Source: Maniola hyperantus
Taxonomy: Eukaryota > Arthropoda > Insecta > Lepidoptera > Nymphalidae
Reading direction: 5' to 3'
Assembly (NCBI RefSeq): GCF_902806685.2
Contig: NC_048539.1
Location: 4,104,501-4,168,500, forward strand
DNA length: 64,000 nt
Numbering within the stretch: position 1 is the stretch's first letter; each line of letters begins with the position of its first letter. A program made the position numbers and the translations under genes. Of the stretch, positions 1 to 9,544 are shown one piece after another. Under the pieces are notes generated by a model. That model was not told the origin of the DNA and did not search any database. It saw nothing but the letters and a program-made list of their open reading frames with translations.

Positions 1-150
1 CTCTCAGGCATGCAGTTTCCTTCACCGTTAAAGCAAGTGATATCTTAAAACGCACATAACTCCGAAAAGTTAGAGGTGCGTGCCTGGGATCGAACCCCCG
101 ACCCCCGATTAGAAGGAGGACGTCCTAACCACTAATCTTCACAGCTTGAT
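1..150 (-). repeat. tRNA-derived SINE, cut by window start
   Basis: Read on the minus strand this is the tRNA-like head and part of the body of a SINE. The complement of a pol III B box (GGGATCGAACCC) lies at 86-97, and the complement of an A-box-like stretch follows near 120-140. The same head and body occur on the plus strand at 37046-37350, including the shared phrase around 'aacttttcggagtta'. The 3' part lies outside the window. Confidence 0.7.
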
Positions 151-670
151 GACTCACTACTTGTCACAAATTATAATAAAGTTTATTTAGTCAGTTGTAT
201 CATGAAAATCACAGTTGACCGTAGCTAGTTTTAAGGTCAATGGTAGGTATTACGAGTCATCGAGTGTCACATGATTTCTCAATTTCAGTACATTTTCATC
301 AAGGTTTATAACTACACTTGAAGCTGTTTGTGGGCTGCCGAATTCGTCTAAATATTTCCAACGACCTTTAGTTAAGTATGCTGTGTAACCGGATTTGTCT
401 CATGCCAACTGGTAGGTAGGTAACTCCTAAAATGTGACTGAATAAGCTCATGGTGATGGAATGTGCCAACCGAGAGAGAGGTGTAGGTATATCGTCGTCG
501 ACGTCGTAGGTATGTCTACTTACTGCTGGATATCAATTTCATTTTTTAGGAATTTCTACACACTTTGATCTTGTGCCGCGTATATCCCCAGCAGCTCCTC
601 GCGACTTGTTCGATGTCATCTGTCTGATTCTGATGTAATCTTCGAGCAATGTTCGGATGGTAATTATTTT
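151..670. other. No recognised feature
   Basis: AT-rich unique-looking sequence with no credible open frame or repeat family. The only local oddity is a short CG-rich run of GTC/GAC triplets near 492-512. Confidence 0.4.
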
Positions 671-840
671 CTTACCCCCTACGGCGGTTATGCGCTCATG
701 CGATCCGAGTCCGTGAAAATACTTTCCGAAGTTGTCATAGAACTATTTGCATGGTAGCTTATGACATATGACGTAGATATTTTTATATCCGTATTTTTAC
801 GGATTCAGATCGGTTGAGTGCGTGATCGCTCTTACCCCTA
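671..840. mobile_element. MITE with ~40-bp imperfect inverted ends
   Basis: The left end (CGCTCATGCGATCCGAGTCC, then GTGAAAAT) is imperfectly repeated in reverse complement at the right end (CGCACTCAACCGATCTGAAT, then CCGTAAAAAT). Both ends sit in the phrase CTTACCCC (671-678 and 831-838), a possible target duplication. A shorter relative is nested in repeat P at 29197-29293. Confidence 0.65.
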
Positions 841-867
841 ATTTTAACAGGTTGATAATATATCCTC

Positions 868-1139
868 CCTCACCATCTGGGTGTCTGGTGCACTTCGACC
901 GTCCGCTGCGCCAGATCCTTCTTTCCACGCACGTGCAAACTGTGGAACCAACTCCCACCGGCGGTGTTCCCACTAGATTATAACATCGGGTTATTCAAGG
1001 GGCGGACCAACAAATTCCTAAAAGGCCGGCAACGCATCGGCGGCTCCTCTGGTGCTGCAAATGTTCATGGGCGGCGGTAATCACTTAACATCAGGTGACC
1101 CGCCTGCTCGTTTGCTCGCTATATGTATTAAAAAAAAAA
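868..1139 (+). pseudogene. 3' end of jockey-like LINE ORF2 with poly(A)
   Basis: An open frame from 868 to the stop at 1078-1080 encodes the typical C-terminal tail of a lepidopteran non-LTR reverse transcriptase. Visible segments are FFPRTCKLWNQLPPAVFPLD, then YNIGLFKGRTNKFLKGRQR, ending HGRR-stop. A short untranslated tail with 'cacttaacatcaggtgaccc' ends in an A-run at 1131-1139. The rest of the LINE is absent, so this is a 5'-truncated insertion. A second copy with nearly the same protein tail lies on the minus strand at 26762-26960. Family-level assignment (jockey-like) is from memory of this tail; the coding reading itself is direct. Confidence 0.85.
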
Positions 1140-1489
1140 CTCCTAAACGGTATGTCAGCTAAACTTACTAAAAGTACACTAAGTAATTTGTATTCTATGC
1201 CTGAATGCTAAGATGGTTAATTGTACTTTGGCAGTAAGACGAAACCTTCCATAAACAATGCTTCTTGTTGTACGGACTTATTTTCTACAAAAAGGGTAGC
1301 TACAAATTCTCTTTTTCGACCTCTACTGCATCCAAGATCCATCGGTAGGTAGATATCATTTTATTTTTTGAAAATCAGTAGGTTCTAGCCTGTTTCTGCT
1401 TCTTTTGTTCTGTTGTTCTTTGGTGCATAAGTTTGTTACAATGTTGCGCATGTAACAGGAATAATAAAGTTCATAAAGCGAAATTAGTA
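1140..1489. other. No recognised feature
   Basis: AT-rich sequence between the LINE poly(A) and the next open frame. I see no coding or repeat signal. Confidence 0.4.
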
Positions 1490-1729
1490 TTAAATAATGT
1501 GACTCGTTATCAAATAATCTTCATCGGCAAAAAACCGGCTGGCCTTCCAGGAGGGCAGTTGTCTGGCAGGTGATGCACAGTTCAATTGAAAGCCGATTCC
1601 ACTGGCCCATTCATTCGCTTCCGGGCCGATGGTTTCCCCAATGAGACGATTGGCATTTATTTTGCTTTGCGGTTGAGGCCGTCTTGACGTGATAGAAGAT
1701 AATATAGATAAGTTGGTATGCCTTTTCAA
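1490..1729 (-). CDS. Unidentified 79-residue open frame, possible exon
   Basis: The minus strand is open for 79 codons ending at 1490. It is locally more GC-rich than its surroundings and has a protein-like composition, for example GETIGPEANEWASGIGF and ARQLPSWKASRFFADEDY. I do not recognise the family. Upstream on the minus strand a pyrimidine-leaning stretch ends in AG (…ATCACGTCAAG) near the Ser-Arg-Arg start of the richer part, so it could be a terminal exon rather than an ATG-initiated gene. No poly(A) signal is obvious within 60 bases downstream. It may equally be a chance frame or an old transposon piece. Confidence 0.22.
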   Translation of the reverse strand: MKRHTNLSILSSITSRRPQPQSKINANRLIGETIGPEANEWASGIGFQLNCASPARQLPSWKASRFFADEDYLITSHII

Positions 1730-1940
1730 AGTTCAAACATGATCAGAAAACTTTGCCTCAAAGGTTTAATAAAGTTCAGATCAATTCCTTCAATTACAGT
1801 AGGTAAATTGTTCCTTATTTGGCGTTGTACTAGAATGAGATGTCATATTATAAGATTCCTTTGAATGGCAATAGAATAGAATAGAGCAGTGCGAAAGAGT
1901 GATTACCTAATTAAATTATGGAATTGTAAAAATATATTTA

Positions 1941-2176
1941 ACTAGCTTATGCTCGCGACTTCGTCCGCGTGGACTACACAAATTTCAAACCCCTATTTCA
2001 CCCCCTTAGGGGTTGAATTTTCAAAAATCCTTTCTTAGCGGATGCCTACGTCATAATAGCTATCTAACTGCATGCCAAATTTCAGCCCGATCCGTCCAGT
2101 AGGTTGAGCTGTGCGTTGATGGATCAGTCACTCAGTCAGTCAGTTAGTCAGTCACCTTTTCCTTTTATATTTTTAG
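1941..2176 (-). repeat. Repeat P copy
   Basis: Read on the minus strand it runs from 'tataaaaggaaaaggtgac' and a GACT-type microsatellite, through 'ctgaaatttggcatgcag' and 'ccgctaagaaagga', to the end 'gcgagcataagctag'. The same ~230-bp unit recurs at 11880, 25455, 28917/29034, 43793, 51206 and 58590. It has no coding capacity and is a dispersed lepidopteran repeat of unnamed class. Confidence 0.8.
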
Positions 2177-2211
2177 ATTGAGATGCAACAAACAGGGGGT
2201 CAATTGATAGC

Positions 2212-2349
2212 TATAGTCCGCAACAGGTTGATATGTCAATTAGCACCCGCATGTCACCTGCAATCGCCCACACCGGGTTAGCGCGAGGGCTGTGTAGGTA
2301 TGCGGGGCGTTCCCTCCCCGATTGTCATCTCGACCTATCGCTTACTATA
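2212..2349. mobile_element. GC-rich foldback MITE, copy 1
   Basis: It starts TATAGTCCGCAACAGGTTGA and ends with the inverted counterpart CGACCTATCGCTTACTATA. The interior is GC-rich (ACCGGGTTAGCGCGAGGGC). It is the shortest and most degraded of five copies (11065, 36572, 44340 and 50650 are the others) and has the same orientation as the 11-kb copy. The 86-codon frame at 2233-2493 is a by-product of this GC-rich segment. Confidence 0.75.
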
Positions 2350-3535
2350 CATCGTTTGATAGCTTATCGTAATCACCTTTCATTGGCTATCGCATATCAC
2401 TGTTTCGCAATTGGACATAATGCACTGTCGCATCGCAGCAAGCGAGCAATTGAGTTTGTAGCAACTTTCGAAATCGACGATCTAATAAATTAGTTCAAAT
2501 TGTAAAAGACAAGAGTGGTTACAGATTTTCATCACGGATGAAGGTACTTCAATTTTGAAGATACGCCAATAAGGAAAATGCAGCAAAGGAAAGGAAAATG
2601 AAAAGAGGCCAACTAAATTATTCCTCACCTTGACCTTGGCGTGTTGGGCCGTCGCCGAACTGGCGAGCCCACCACCAAGGATCTAGTATAGTAGTACCGG
2701 ACATGCGCTGACTTGGATGTCCGCGGCGTCTTTCTATACCGTTCATTGCGTAACAAATTCCCGCCACCTGGCATTTTACTCACTCACATACTACCGTTTA
2801 GAAAAGGACACACTATTAAGTACACTATTTGACATTTTAAAGTTTTTTTTTAATTTTTCAGACAACGAATGGTTTTAAATTCAAGAAGTGCAGTTGACGT
2901 CCGTGCGGACACGCAATCCACATCAGTTTCAACTTTCAGATGACGAAGAAAACAATCATGTAAACAATAATTGTTGTCATTGTTTTGTACAGGATGTATT
3001 ATAAGTTGAATTGGTTTTAGAATTTCTTTATACCTACGCTATCCATCGTCAGTTGATAGCAAATCGCAGGCAGATAAAGGTATTAGGTACCTAACCTAAT
3101 ATAATGAATGATAATTAATTTTACCTAAATGGAATATTATTATTTATTTATGCTTTTAGATTCAAAAAGGGATAAACAATAAAATAAAATAAACTTAAAT
3201 CTAAATAAAAAGTTAAATAAAAGAATATGAAATTAAAACTAAAATAAATTTAATTTACTTAAATTATCACCATAGAGTGGAGAATACGGTCAAAGAACAG
3301 GCAAAGAAAGATAATTATGTTTAGCTAGGTTTATGAGGATAGATAATTTAGAAAACCTTTCAACATTGGTGACGTAAATATCGGAGATTTTTGAATTGAG
3401 TGAACTGGACCAATCGATGGAGCGTTGCAGTATAAACCTATCTTCTGTGGTATCATCGAGGAGTAAAGTGAGCTTGGAAACTCTGCCAGTAATATAGCAT
3501 AGGGTATATATTATATTTATATTTTTATTCAGGTA
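2350..3535. other. No recognised gene; A-rich tract
   Basis: Mostly unique-looking AT-rich DNA. A moderately GC-rich island lies near 2630-2770. An A/T-rich low-complexity tract of repeated 'aaataaa' lies near 3170-3260. The minus strand is open for 88 codons at 3290-3556 next to the LINE tail; it has no motif I know and may be chance. Confidence 0.35.
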
Positions 3536-3770
3536 CAAGTTAGCCCTTGATTGCAATCTTACCGGGTGGTAAGTGATGATGCAGTCTAAGATTGAAGCGG
3601 GCTAACCTGGAAGGGGTATGGCAGTTTTTATTAAACCCATACACGTCCTTAGTTTCCACGCGGCGTCGTAACGGAACGCTTAATCGCTTGGCTTTGCCGG
3701 TAGAGTGGTAACTAGCCACGGCCGAAGCCTCCCAACAGACATAAGAAGACGGGGGAACGAACGTATAATT
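3536..3770 (-). mobile_element. LINE 3' UTR fragment
   Basis: Read on the minus strand, this is a lepidopteran LINE 3' untranslated region. It contains 'cggccgtggctagttaccac', the AATAAA-like 'ttaataaaaactgccatacc', 'gactgcatcatcacttacca' and the terminal 'caagggctaacttgta', followed by an AT-rich tail. A shorter copy of the terminal part is at 26457-26515. Confidence 0.65.
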
Positions 3771-4277
3771 AGGGAGACAGGGTGACATTGGGGACTCGGA
3801 GAGTGATAAGACTAGTCCGTATAACCCTGAAGTCATGAATCCACATTCAATTACATAGAAATTGGGGAATTTTATTTATGAAAACATCACAATTATTGCG
3901 ATGGTCATATCAAAATTACTGAGCGATCCACGGTAGCTTCATACGATGGCGGTTTATAGTGGCCAACAATCCGACAGCACTTAACAACTACAACATAGAC
4001 ACGACCTTCAGCCATGTAGCTAATGATGATACTAATGGTTACCTACTGAAATTTATGATCCGCTAATGATATGAAATAACTATGCATTTGTACAACGATG
4101 TAAGAGAACGGTGGTATTGAAATGCTATCGTCTAAAAATCTTTTTTTGGACGATTAACGAAGTCAGTGCCAACAAACTAACAATAACAAAGCAACTAATA
4201 TTCGCCAGATGCGGACGGTGGTGAATATATTAATTAAGTACCTACATCGAATAACTGTATTGTAAATAGCTCTAGCC

Positions 4278-4460
4278 AAGGGTGAGATACCCCAAAGCCT
4301 AAAGACAAAGGTCTTTAATGAGTGTGTCCTACCTGTGATGACGTATGGTGCTGAAACGTGGACACTGACAGTTGGCCTTGGCCACAAGTTCAAATTCACT
4401 CAACATGCTATGGAGCAGGCTATGTTGGGTCTCTCTCTACGAGACAAAATCCGTAACGAG
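4278..4460 (+). pseudogene. RTE-type LINE reverse transcriptase, first part (split)
   Basis: One open frame reads through the end of an RTE-clade reverse transcriptase: KTKVFNECVLPVMTYGAETW, then a diverged stretch, then AMEQAMLGLSLRDKIRNE. 'MTYGAETW' and 'R.AMLG.SLRD.IRNE' are conserved landmarks of this clade. The frame breaks at 4461, directly after ACGAG (4456-4460). The protein resumes at 8154 with the next expected residues (EIRRRTRVTDIA). The LINE was therefore contiguous before the BEL/Pao element entered. Its 5' end is truncated near 4275, as is usual for LINEs. Confidence 0.9.
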
Positions 4461-4463
4461 TGG

Positions 4464-4481
4464 TAAGAATTAAAATTCTTA
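4464..4481. repeat. Short palindrome at BEL left end
   Basis: TAAGAATT-AA-AATTCTTA has 8-bp arms and a 2-bp centre, starting three bases inside the insert. It may be part of the LTR terminus. Confidence 0.5.
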
Positions 4482-4510
4482 AAGCCAGCTCTCTCCTTCA
4501 CACTCCTGTA

Positions 4511-4524
4511 CCCATATATTTATA
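4511..4524 (+). promoter_or_regulatory. Possible TATA box of BEL/Pao 5' region
   Basis: CATATATTTATATC lies about 50 bp inside the left end of the insert, followed by a pyrimidine-rich stretch. The position fits a U3 promoter, but this is composition and placement only. Confidence 0.3.
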
Positions 4525-5026
4525 TCTCTCCTTCGCACCAATTCGCCTTTCACTTAACTCAAAAACACGCTGCGCCGGCGCAAAATCAATCGCAACAAAG
4601 ACATCGTGCTGGGCGCTCGCTTCTCCGCTCCAAGAACCCGTAATGGCGGACGCCGTGTTGTGTTAAAAACGTGTGTAAACGTGTCGCTAATCGCCTGAAC
4701 GCCTCAGCTGTGGTCGATTCTCTCGCGAAAAGAAAGTGAAGTGAACAGAAAAGGAATTTACGAAGAACTGTCGCGCATACGTGAGTTATCCTTTATTTTT
4801 CCTTTCTTTATCCTAGCCCACTGCTTAGAAGCTTCCACTTACAGTCCTGGAGCTATCGAAGATATTATTCATCACGCTTTTGAATCTGACCATAGTTTTT
4901 GGATCCTTACGACCGGAAGTTTGATTCCGTATAAAATAAAAATATAATTTTCTCGCAGCATATTCATAACGCCCCGCCTGTGACGTGTCACGTTTGCGAT
5001 TCTATCATTATGTTTTACTTATTTAT

Positions 5027-5515
5027 CGCTAAATAAACGCTTATTGTATGTAAAATATACATAATAAGTTATTTTGTGTATATTTTTACGTAACTTTCGC
5101 CATAATATATATCATATACCTATGTATCGCTAAATAAACGCTTATTTTATGTAAGATATACATAATAAGTTATTTTGTGTATATTATTACGTAATATTCC
5201 CGCCACAATATATATTATATACCTATTTATCGTTAAATAAACGCTTATTTTATGTAAAATATACATAATAAGTTATTTTGTGTATATTTTTGCGTAATAC
5301 TTCCGCCATAATATATTAGATACCTATTTTTCGCTAAAATAAACGCTTATTTTATGTAAAATATACATAATAAGTTATTTTGTGTATATTTTTGCGTAAT
5401 ACTTCCGCCATAATATATTAGATACCTATTTTTCGCTAAAATAAACGCTTATTTTGTGTAAAGTATACACAATAAGTTATTTTGTGTATATTTTTGCATA
5501 AATATATCTCTAGAA
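5027..5515 (+). repeat. Five tandem ~102-bp repeats in BEL 5' region
   Basis: Units begin with CGCTAAATAAACGCTTATT (or near variants) at about 5027, 5128, 5231, 5332 and 5434, giving periods of 101-103 bp. Each unit contains a 33-bp imperfect dyad, AAATATACA…TGTATATTT, around a TAATAAGTTATTT core. Units 4 and 5 are most alike. The block precedes the gag frame by about 700 bp and lies in the presumed LTR or leader. Confidence 0.9.
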
Positions 5516-6230
5516 TAAATAAATACTTGATATTTGTACATAATATTCATTTATTAAATAAAATTGCTACCTACCTACATCAACTATAGGTAATTATTGG
5601 GTTGAGTAGAACTGCTTACAGTCGAATCTAGAATCATTTTTCGTTATACTTCGCATAATAATTGAATGTTATTAAAGTTTAAAGTCACGTTAGTAAGTTT
5701 AGTATAGTAGGCAAAAGGAATAAGTTATTTTCCTACTAACCGCACCCGCTAACTATTATATTGAACCTTATTTCGTGGTAATAAGTAATATCCATTTGCA
5801 ACTAAGTAGGTACTCTCCTCAACGCCTTTCGAATTGCTTATCCAGTATACGTCTAAATATAACGCCCTGCGCCTGCACCGCTTGTATAGCTACGTACTCG
5901 AAACACTCCGAAGAGGTCGCTCTGGTAGGCTGTAGGTAACTATTATAATAAGTAGGTGTGCCGGCCGCTCGCTGGTACTTATCTTACCTACTGTATTCGC
6001 TCGCGAAACGCGTGTCTCATTCATGGTCACGCGCTTTCTTATCAGTTTACGAACATTTTAACGTTTTACCGACTTAATAAAATTGATAGTTGTGTATTGT
6101 TGTGTTGTAAAAACAATATACAATTATTTATTGTGATTCTAAACGCTACACTTAATTAATTAAAGTGATACTAACGTTTTAAAAATAGGAACTTGTTTTG
6201 ATTAGGTAACTTTAATTTTTAACATTCAAA

Positions 6231-8183
6231 ATGAGTAAAAATAGCGCTGCTACGTCGTATGATAAAGATGAAACTCAACTACTATTATTGGAATCGAAAA
6301 GAGACGCAATGTTTGCGCGCTTACAAAGAATTTATGATACTGCGTCGCAAGTCGATTCTGACCGCACCAAATTATCATCATTATCGATACAGGCGTCTAA
6401 TATTGATACTTTGCGCAAAGAGTTTGAATTAAATTTAGATCAATTTAATTTGGCACTAATGAAATTCGATCCTAAATCTACAATTAGTTACCAATCATGG
6501 ACTTCGTTTGAAGAAATGTACTGTTTCGTGAAACAAGTGTTAGAGACTTATTCTAATAATAAAAATACTAACTCTGAGAATATTGCTATGCAGTCAATCT
6601 CGAATTATCCTAAAATAAAATCTCGCCTACCTCCTATTGAATTAATGGAATTCTTCGGAGATATAAAACAGTGGCCCTTATTTTACCAACAGTTTAAAAA
6701 CTTAATACATGACAACCCTAATCTTACCGACAATGAAAAAGTATTTTATTTGGTAAGTAAATTGAAAGATAAAGCTTCTTCTGTTTGTGCTGGGTTGCCA
6801 ACTTGTGCTGAAAATTACCATATTATTTGGAAAGCTTTAATTGAAAAATATGATTATAATCGCTCGTTAGCAAGCTCATATTTAAATCAGTTATTAAATT
6901 TGAAATCGTTAAATAATAATAGCGCCGCTGGTCTTGAATCATTTTTAAACAATTTTAATTCCGCTGTAGACGCAATTAAGCAATTAAAATTAAAAGATTT
7001 AACTGATTTTATTTTGTTACATCTCGCACTGCAAAAATTAGATGCAGATACCGGAAAGCTTTTTGAAATAACTTATCGCAAAGAAAAGATGCCCTCTTAC
7101 GCAAACTTAATTGAATTTGTTAAAGAACAAAGTAAAGTCCTATCTAGGACTAATAATTTTAAATCTTCTGATTCTCACGCTGTTAATAAATCACAACCTA
7201 AGGGCTCACCTATTTCTAAATTAACTAAAACTTTCGTTACTACTGAAAATAACGAAAAGTCAAATGATAATAGATGCATTCTATGCAAAAATTCACAACA
7301 TATTCATTTATATAAATGTCCGCACTTTATGAAATTGTCTCCGCACGAAAGATTCGAAGTAGTGAAGAAGAATTCTTACTGTACAAATTGCTTAAGTATT
7401 CTCCATAGAAGTTCTTCTTGTTCTTCTTCACGCAACTGTGCCCATTGTAATTTAAGGCATTCTTCTTTATTATGCTTTTCTAACGCTAGTAAATCTGATT
7501 GTAGTGTTGTGGTTAATAATTCCACGGCACGAAACGCACCGCACCATAATTCTTCAACGCTAACCGCTATTCAAGTGGAACCTATCGCTAATAAAATCGC
7601 TAATGATTACAACCCGCACGCTAATTTGCCAGTCACTAAATCGACTGAGCAAACCGCTAAGTCTGAGCTTACTATTAGCTCGTCCGCTAATGGACACGCT
7701 TCTTTATGTTCTATATCGCGCGATTATCGCAATCACCCCGCTACTACCGCTTTATTAGGCACCGCTAAAATTAAAGTACTAGATAAGTACAATCGCTCTC
7801 ACTTTGTGCGCTGTCTCATTGACCCCGGCTCACAAAGTGATTATATTTCTATGTCTTGCTGCAAGAGACTATCGTTACCTGTTAACACGCAAAGCCGTTT
7901 CTTTGAAGTTCAGGGAATCGGTGGAACTTCTCAAAAGATACTTGGGATTTCCGATTTTAAATTCAATTCTCGATTCGATGACACTAAAGAATATCATATA
8001 CGCCCTCTGGTGGTAGAAGAAATTACTTCTCAGCTACCGAACACACGAGTTGATGTATCCGCTTTAGACCATTTAATTAAAGATATTCCGTTAGCTGATG
8101 ATAGTTTTTCTGAACCAGGCTGTATAGATATATTAATCGGAGTAAAGCTTTATACGAGGAAATCCGTAGGAGAACCAGAGTGA
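6231..8183 (+). CDS. BEL/Pao gag-protease polyprotein, truncated
   Basis: The 650-codon frame starts in good insect context (CAAAATG). Residues ~15-120 are the polar, helix-prone N-terminal region. Residues ~133-290 match the gag-like DUF1759 layout, beginning LPPIELMEFFGDIKQWP with YLVSKLKDKA following. Cys/His knuckles occur at residues 349-415, including CILC, CTNC (384-387) and CAHCNLRH (403-411). The aspartic protease (DUF1758) has LIDPGSQSDYIS with Asp531 as the likely catalytic residue, and ends with the family's ILIG motif. In intact elements the polyprotein continues into reverse transcriptase and integrase. Here the last ~9 residues are read from the flanking RTE LINE in another frame, and translation stops at 8181-8183. 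It encodes capsid and protease for the element, so the copy cannot be autonomous. Confidence 0.93.
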   Translation: MSKNSAATSYDKDETQLLLLESKRDAMFARLQRIYDTASQVDSDRTKLSSLSIQASNIDTLRKEFELNLDQFNLALMKFDPKSTISYQSWTSFEEMYCFVKQVLETYSNNKNTNSENIAMQSISNYPKIKSRLPPIELMEFFGDIKQWPLFYQQFKNLIHDNPNLTDNEKVFYLVSKLKDKASSVCAGLPTCAENYHIIWKALIEKYDYNRSLASSYLNQLLNLKSLNNNSAAGLESFLNNFNSAVDAIKQLKLKDLTDFILLHLALQKLDADTGKLFEITYRKEKMPSYANLIEFVKEQSKVLSRTNNFKSSDSHAVNKSQPKGSPISKLTKTFVTTENNEKSNDNRCILCKNSQHIHLYKCPHFMKLSPHERFEVVKKNSYCTNCLSILHRSSSCSSSRNCAHCNLRHSSLLCFSNASKSDCSVVVNNSTARNAPHHNSSTLTAIQVEPIANKIANDYNPHANLPVTKSTEQTAKSELTISSSANGHASLCSISRDYRNHPATTALLGTAKIKVLDKYNRSHFVRCLIDPGSQSDYISMSCCKRLSLPVNTQSRFFEVQGIGGTSQKILGISDFKFNSRFDDTKEYHIRPLVVEEITSQLPNTRVDVSALDHLIKDIPLADDSFSEPGCIDILIGVKLYTRKSVGEPE

Positions 8184-8455
8184 CCGACATAGCTTAACGA
8201 ATTAGCCAGCTGAAGTGGCAATGGGCAGGCCACGTCTGCCGTAGAACCGATGGCCGCTGGGCGGCACTGGGGCAGACGTGTTCTGGAGTGGAGAACGCGT
8301 ATCAGCAAGCGCAGGGTGGGACGACCACAGGAACGACCTCCAACCCGCTGGACTGACGACTTTAAGAAAGATGAGGAAGGCGGAGATCGTGTGTGGTGGC
8401 GCACTCTTGGGAAGGCCTATGTCCAGCAGTGGACGCAAACAAGCTGATTGATTGA
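8154..8455 (+). pseudogene. RTE-type LINE reverse transcriptase, C-terminal part
   Basis: This continues the protein broken at 4460. The frame reads EIRRRTRVTDIA, a stop at 8195, then RISQLKWQWAGHVCRRTDGR. It then shifts frame near 8258 into RVLEWRTRISKRRVGRPQER and PPTRWTDDF, ending GKAYVQQWTQTS-stop at 8447. This is the standard RTE C-terminus. The stop and frameshift show decay. The tail after the stop is a short GATT-like repeat rather than poly(A), as RTE elements usually have. Confidence 0.9.
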
Positions 8456-8777
8456 AGGGTGAAATGGAATTCTATTTACTATTTACATACTTTAATATTG
8501 CAAGTGATACTGTTTTCCCTTGAGGTGAGGTGATCCTAAAATCTTTATTACAAAAATCTATATAAAATTACGAATCTTCCTAACTCTGTTGATATTACTG
8601 AAAGTATCAGACTGTATAAATCTATTATTTACATCAAGGGTGACTTCATGTATACACAAGCCGCGGTTCCGTCTTAGACAAAGACGAGTAATTAATAACC
8701 TGGTATATAATTCACTCATTCATAATAACATTTTATTTTTAATTATACATATTTATGGAGACCCCAATTCCACTGTT

Positions 8778-9165
8778 TTTAGGGTCCCGTACCTCTAAAG
8801 CAAAACAGAAACCCTTATAGGATCACTTTGTTGTCTGTCGTGTCTGTCAAGAAACCTACAGGATACTTCCCGTTGACCTAGAATCATGAAATTTGGCAGG
8901 TAGGTGACCTTATAGCACACGTAAAGGAAACAATCCGAAAATCGTGAATTTGTGGTTACATCATAAAAAACAAATTAATACCAAGTGGGGTAAAATATGA
9001 AAGGACTTTACCTGTACATTCTAAAACAGATTTTTATTTATTTTTATGCGAAATAAGTAGTTGTTGTTTTATCTTGCAAAATGGCAAAATGTGGAGAAAT
9101 ACGACTGGTACGAAAGCCTCAGTGCGCGATGTCTGACTCGCATTTGTCCGGTTTTTTAGAATAAG
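8778..9165 (-). repeat. Repeat A copy
   Basis: On the minus strand it begins at the 'aaaaccgg(a/c)caa' end and closes with 'ggtacgggaccctaaaaa'. Other family landmarks are a GACA/CAGA microsatellite and 'atttcatgattctaggtcaa'. It is shortened in the centre relative to 31183 or 58822. No coding capacity. Confidence 0.8.
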
Positions 9166-9354
9166 AAACAGTAGATGGGTACATGATAAAAATATCGACG
9201 GCACAAAAGCTTGTAAAATCTATTTCAATAATAATTTAATAAGCAACTTTGAACTCGGAAAATGATCAATTTAAAAAAAATATATTGTGAACTATGTTAC
9301 ACCATCCTTACAGCCTAAAGGAGGTCCTTGGGAAAGTATAGTTCATAACCAACT

Positions 9355-9540
9355 AGCTGAACCGCCCCGGCTTCGCTCGGGTGGAGTTTAGAAAATTGAG
9401 GGGGAGGTTGAATTAAATTTTTCTCTCCGTAAGAACCTTCCTCGTACTTCAAGAAATATTATAAAAAAGAATTAGCGAAATCGGTTCAGCTGTTCTCGAG
9501 ATTTGCGATGACCAACACATTTGGTGATTCATATTTATAT
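9355..9540 (-). repeat. Repeat S copy
   Basis: On the minus strand: 'gagaacagctgaaccgattt', then 'ttgaagtacgagg', then 'cccgagcgaagccggggcgg'. This is a common lepidopteran dispersed repeat whose class I cannot assign. A partial relative is at 41870. Confidence 0.6.
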
Positions 9541-9544
9541 TATA

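Larger units (their letters stand above)
4461..8153 (+). mobile_element. BEL/Pao LTR retrotransposon, 3'-truncated, inserted in RTE LINE
   Basis: A 3693-bp insert separates two adjoining parts of an RTE coding sequence and is flanked on both sides by ACGAG (4456-4460, 8154-8158). A 5-bp duplication is the usual BEL/Pao target-site length. The insert begins TGGTAAGAATT, has a TATA-like run near 4511-4524, a tandem-repeat block (5027-5515), and the gag-protease frame from 6231. Reverse transcriptase, RNase H, integrase and a 3' LTR are missing: the insert ends inside the protease domain, at the duplication. A 5' LTR running from 4461 to about 6023 is possible (TG start, CA end, then TGG as for a primer site), but without a second LTR I cannot confirm its limits. 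Confidence 0.85.

Noticed and set aside
6060..6230. Canonical BEL/Pao tRNA primer-binding site just upstream of gag
   Set aside because: I looked for a TGG-starting primer site next to a CA end in the leader close to the ATG and found none convincing; only the weak candidate at 6024 remains.
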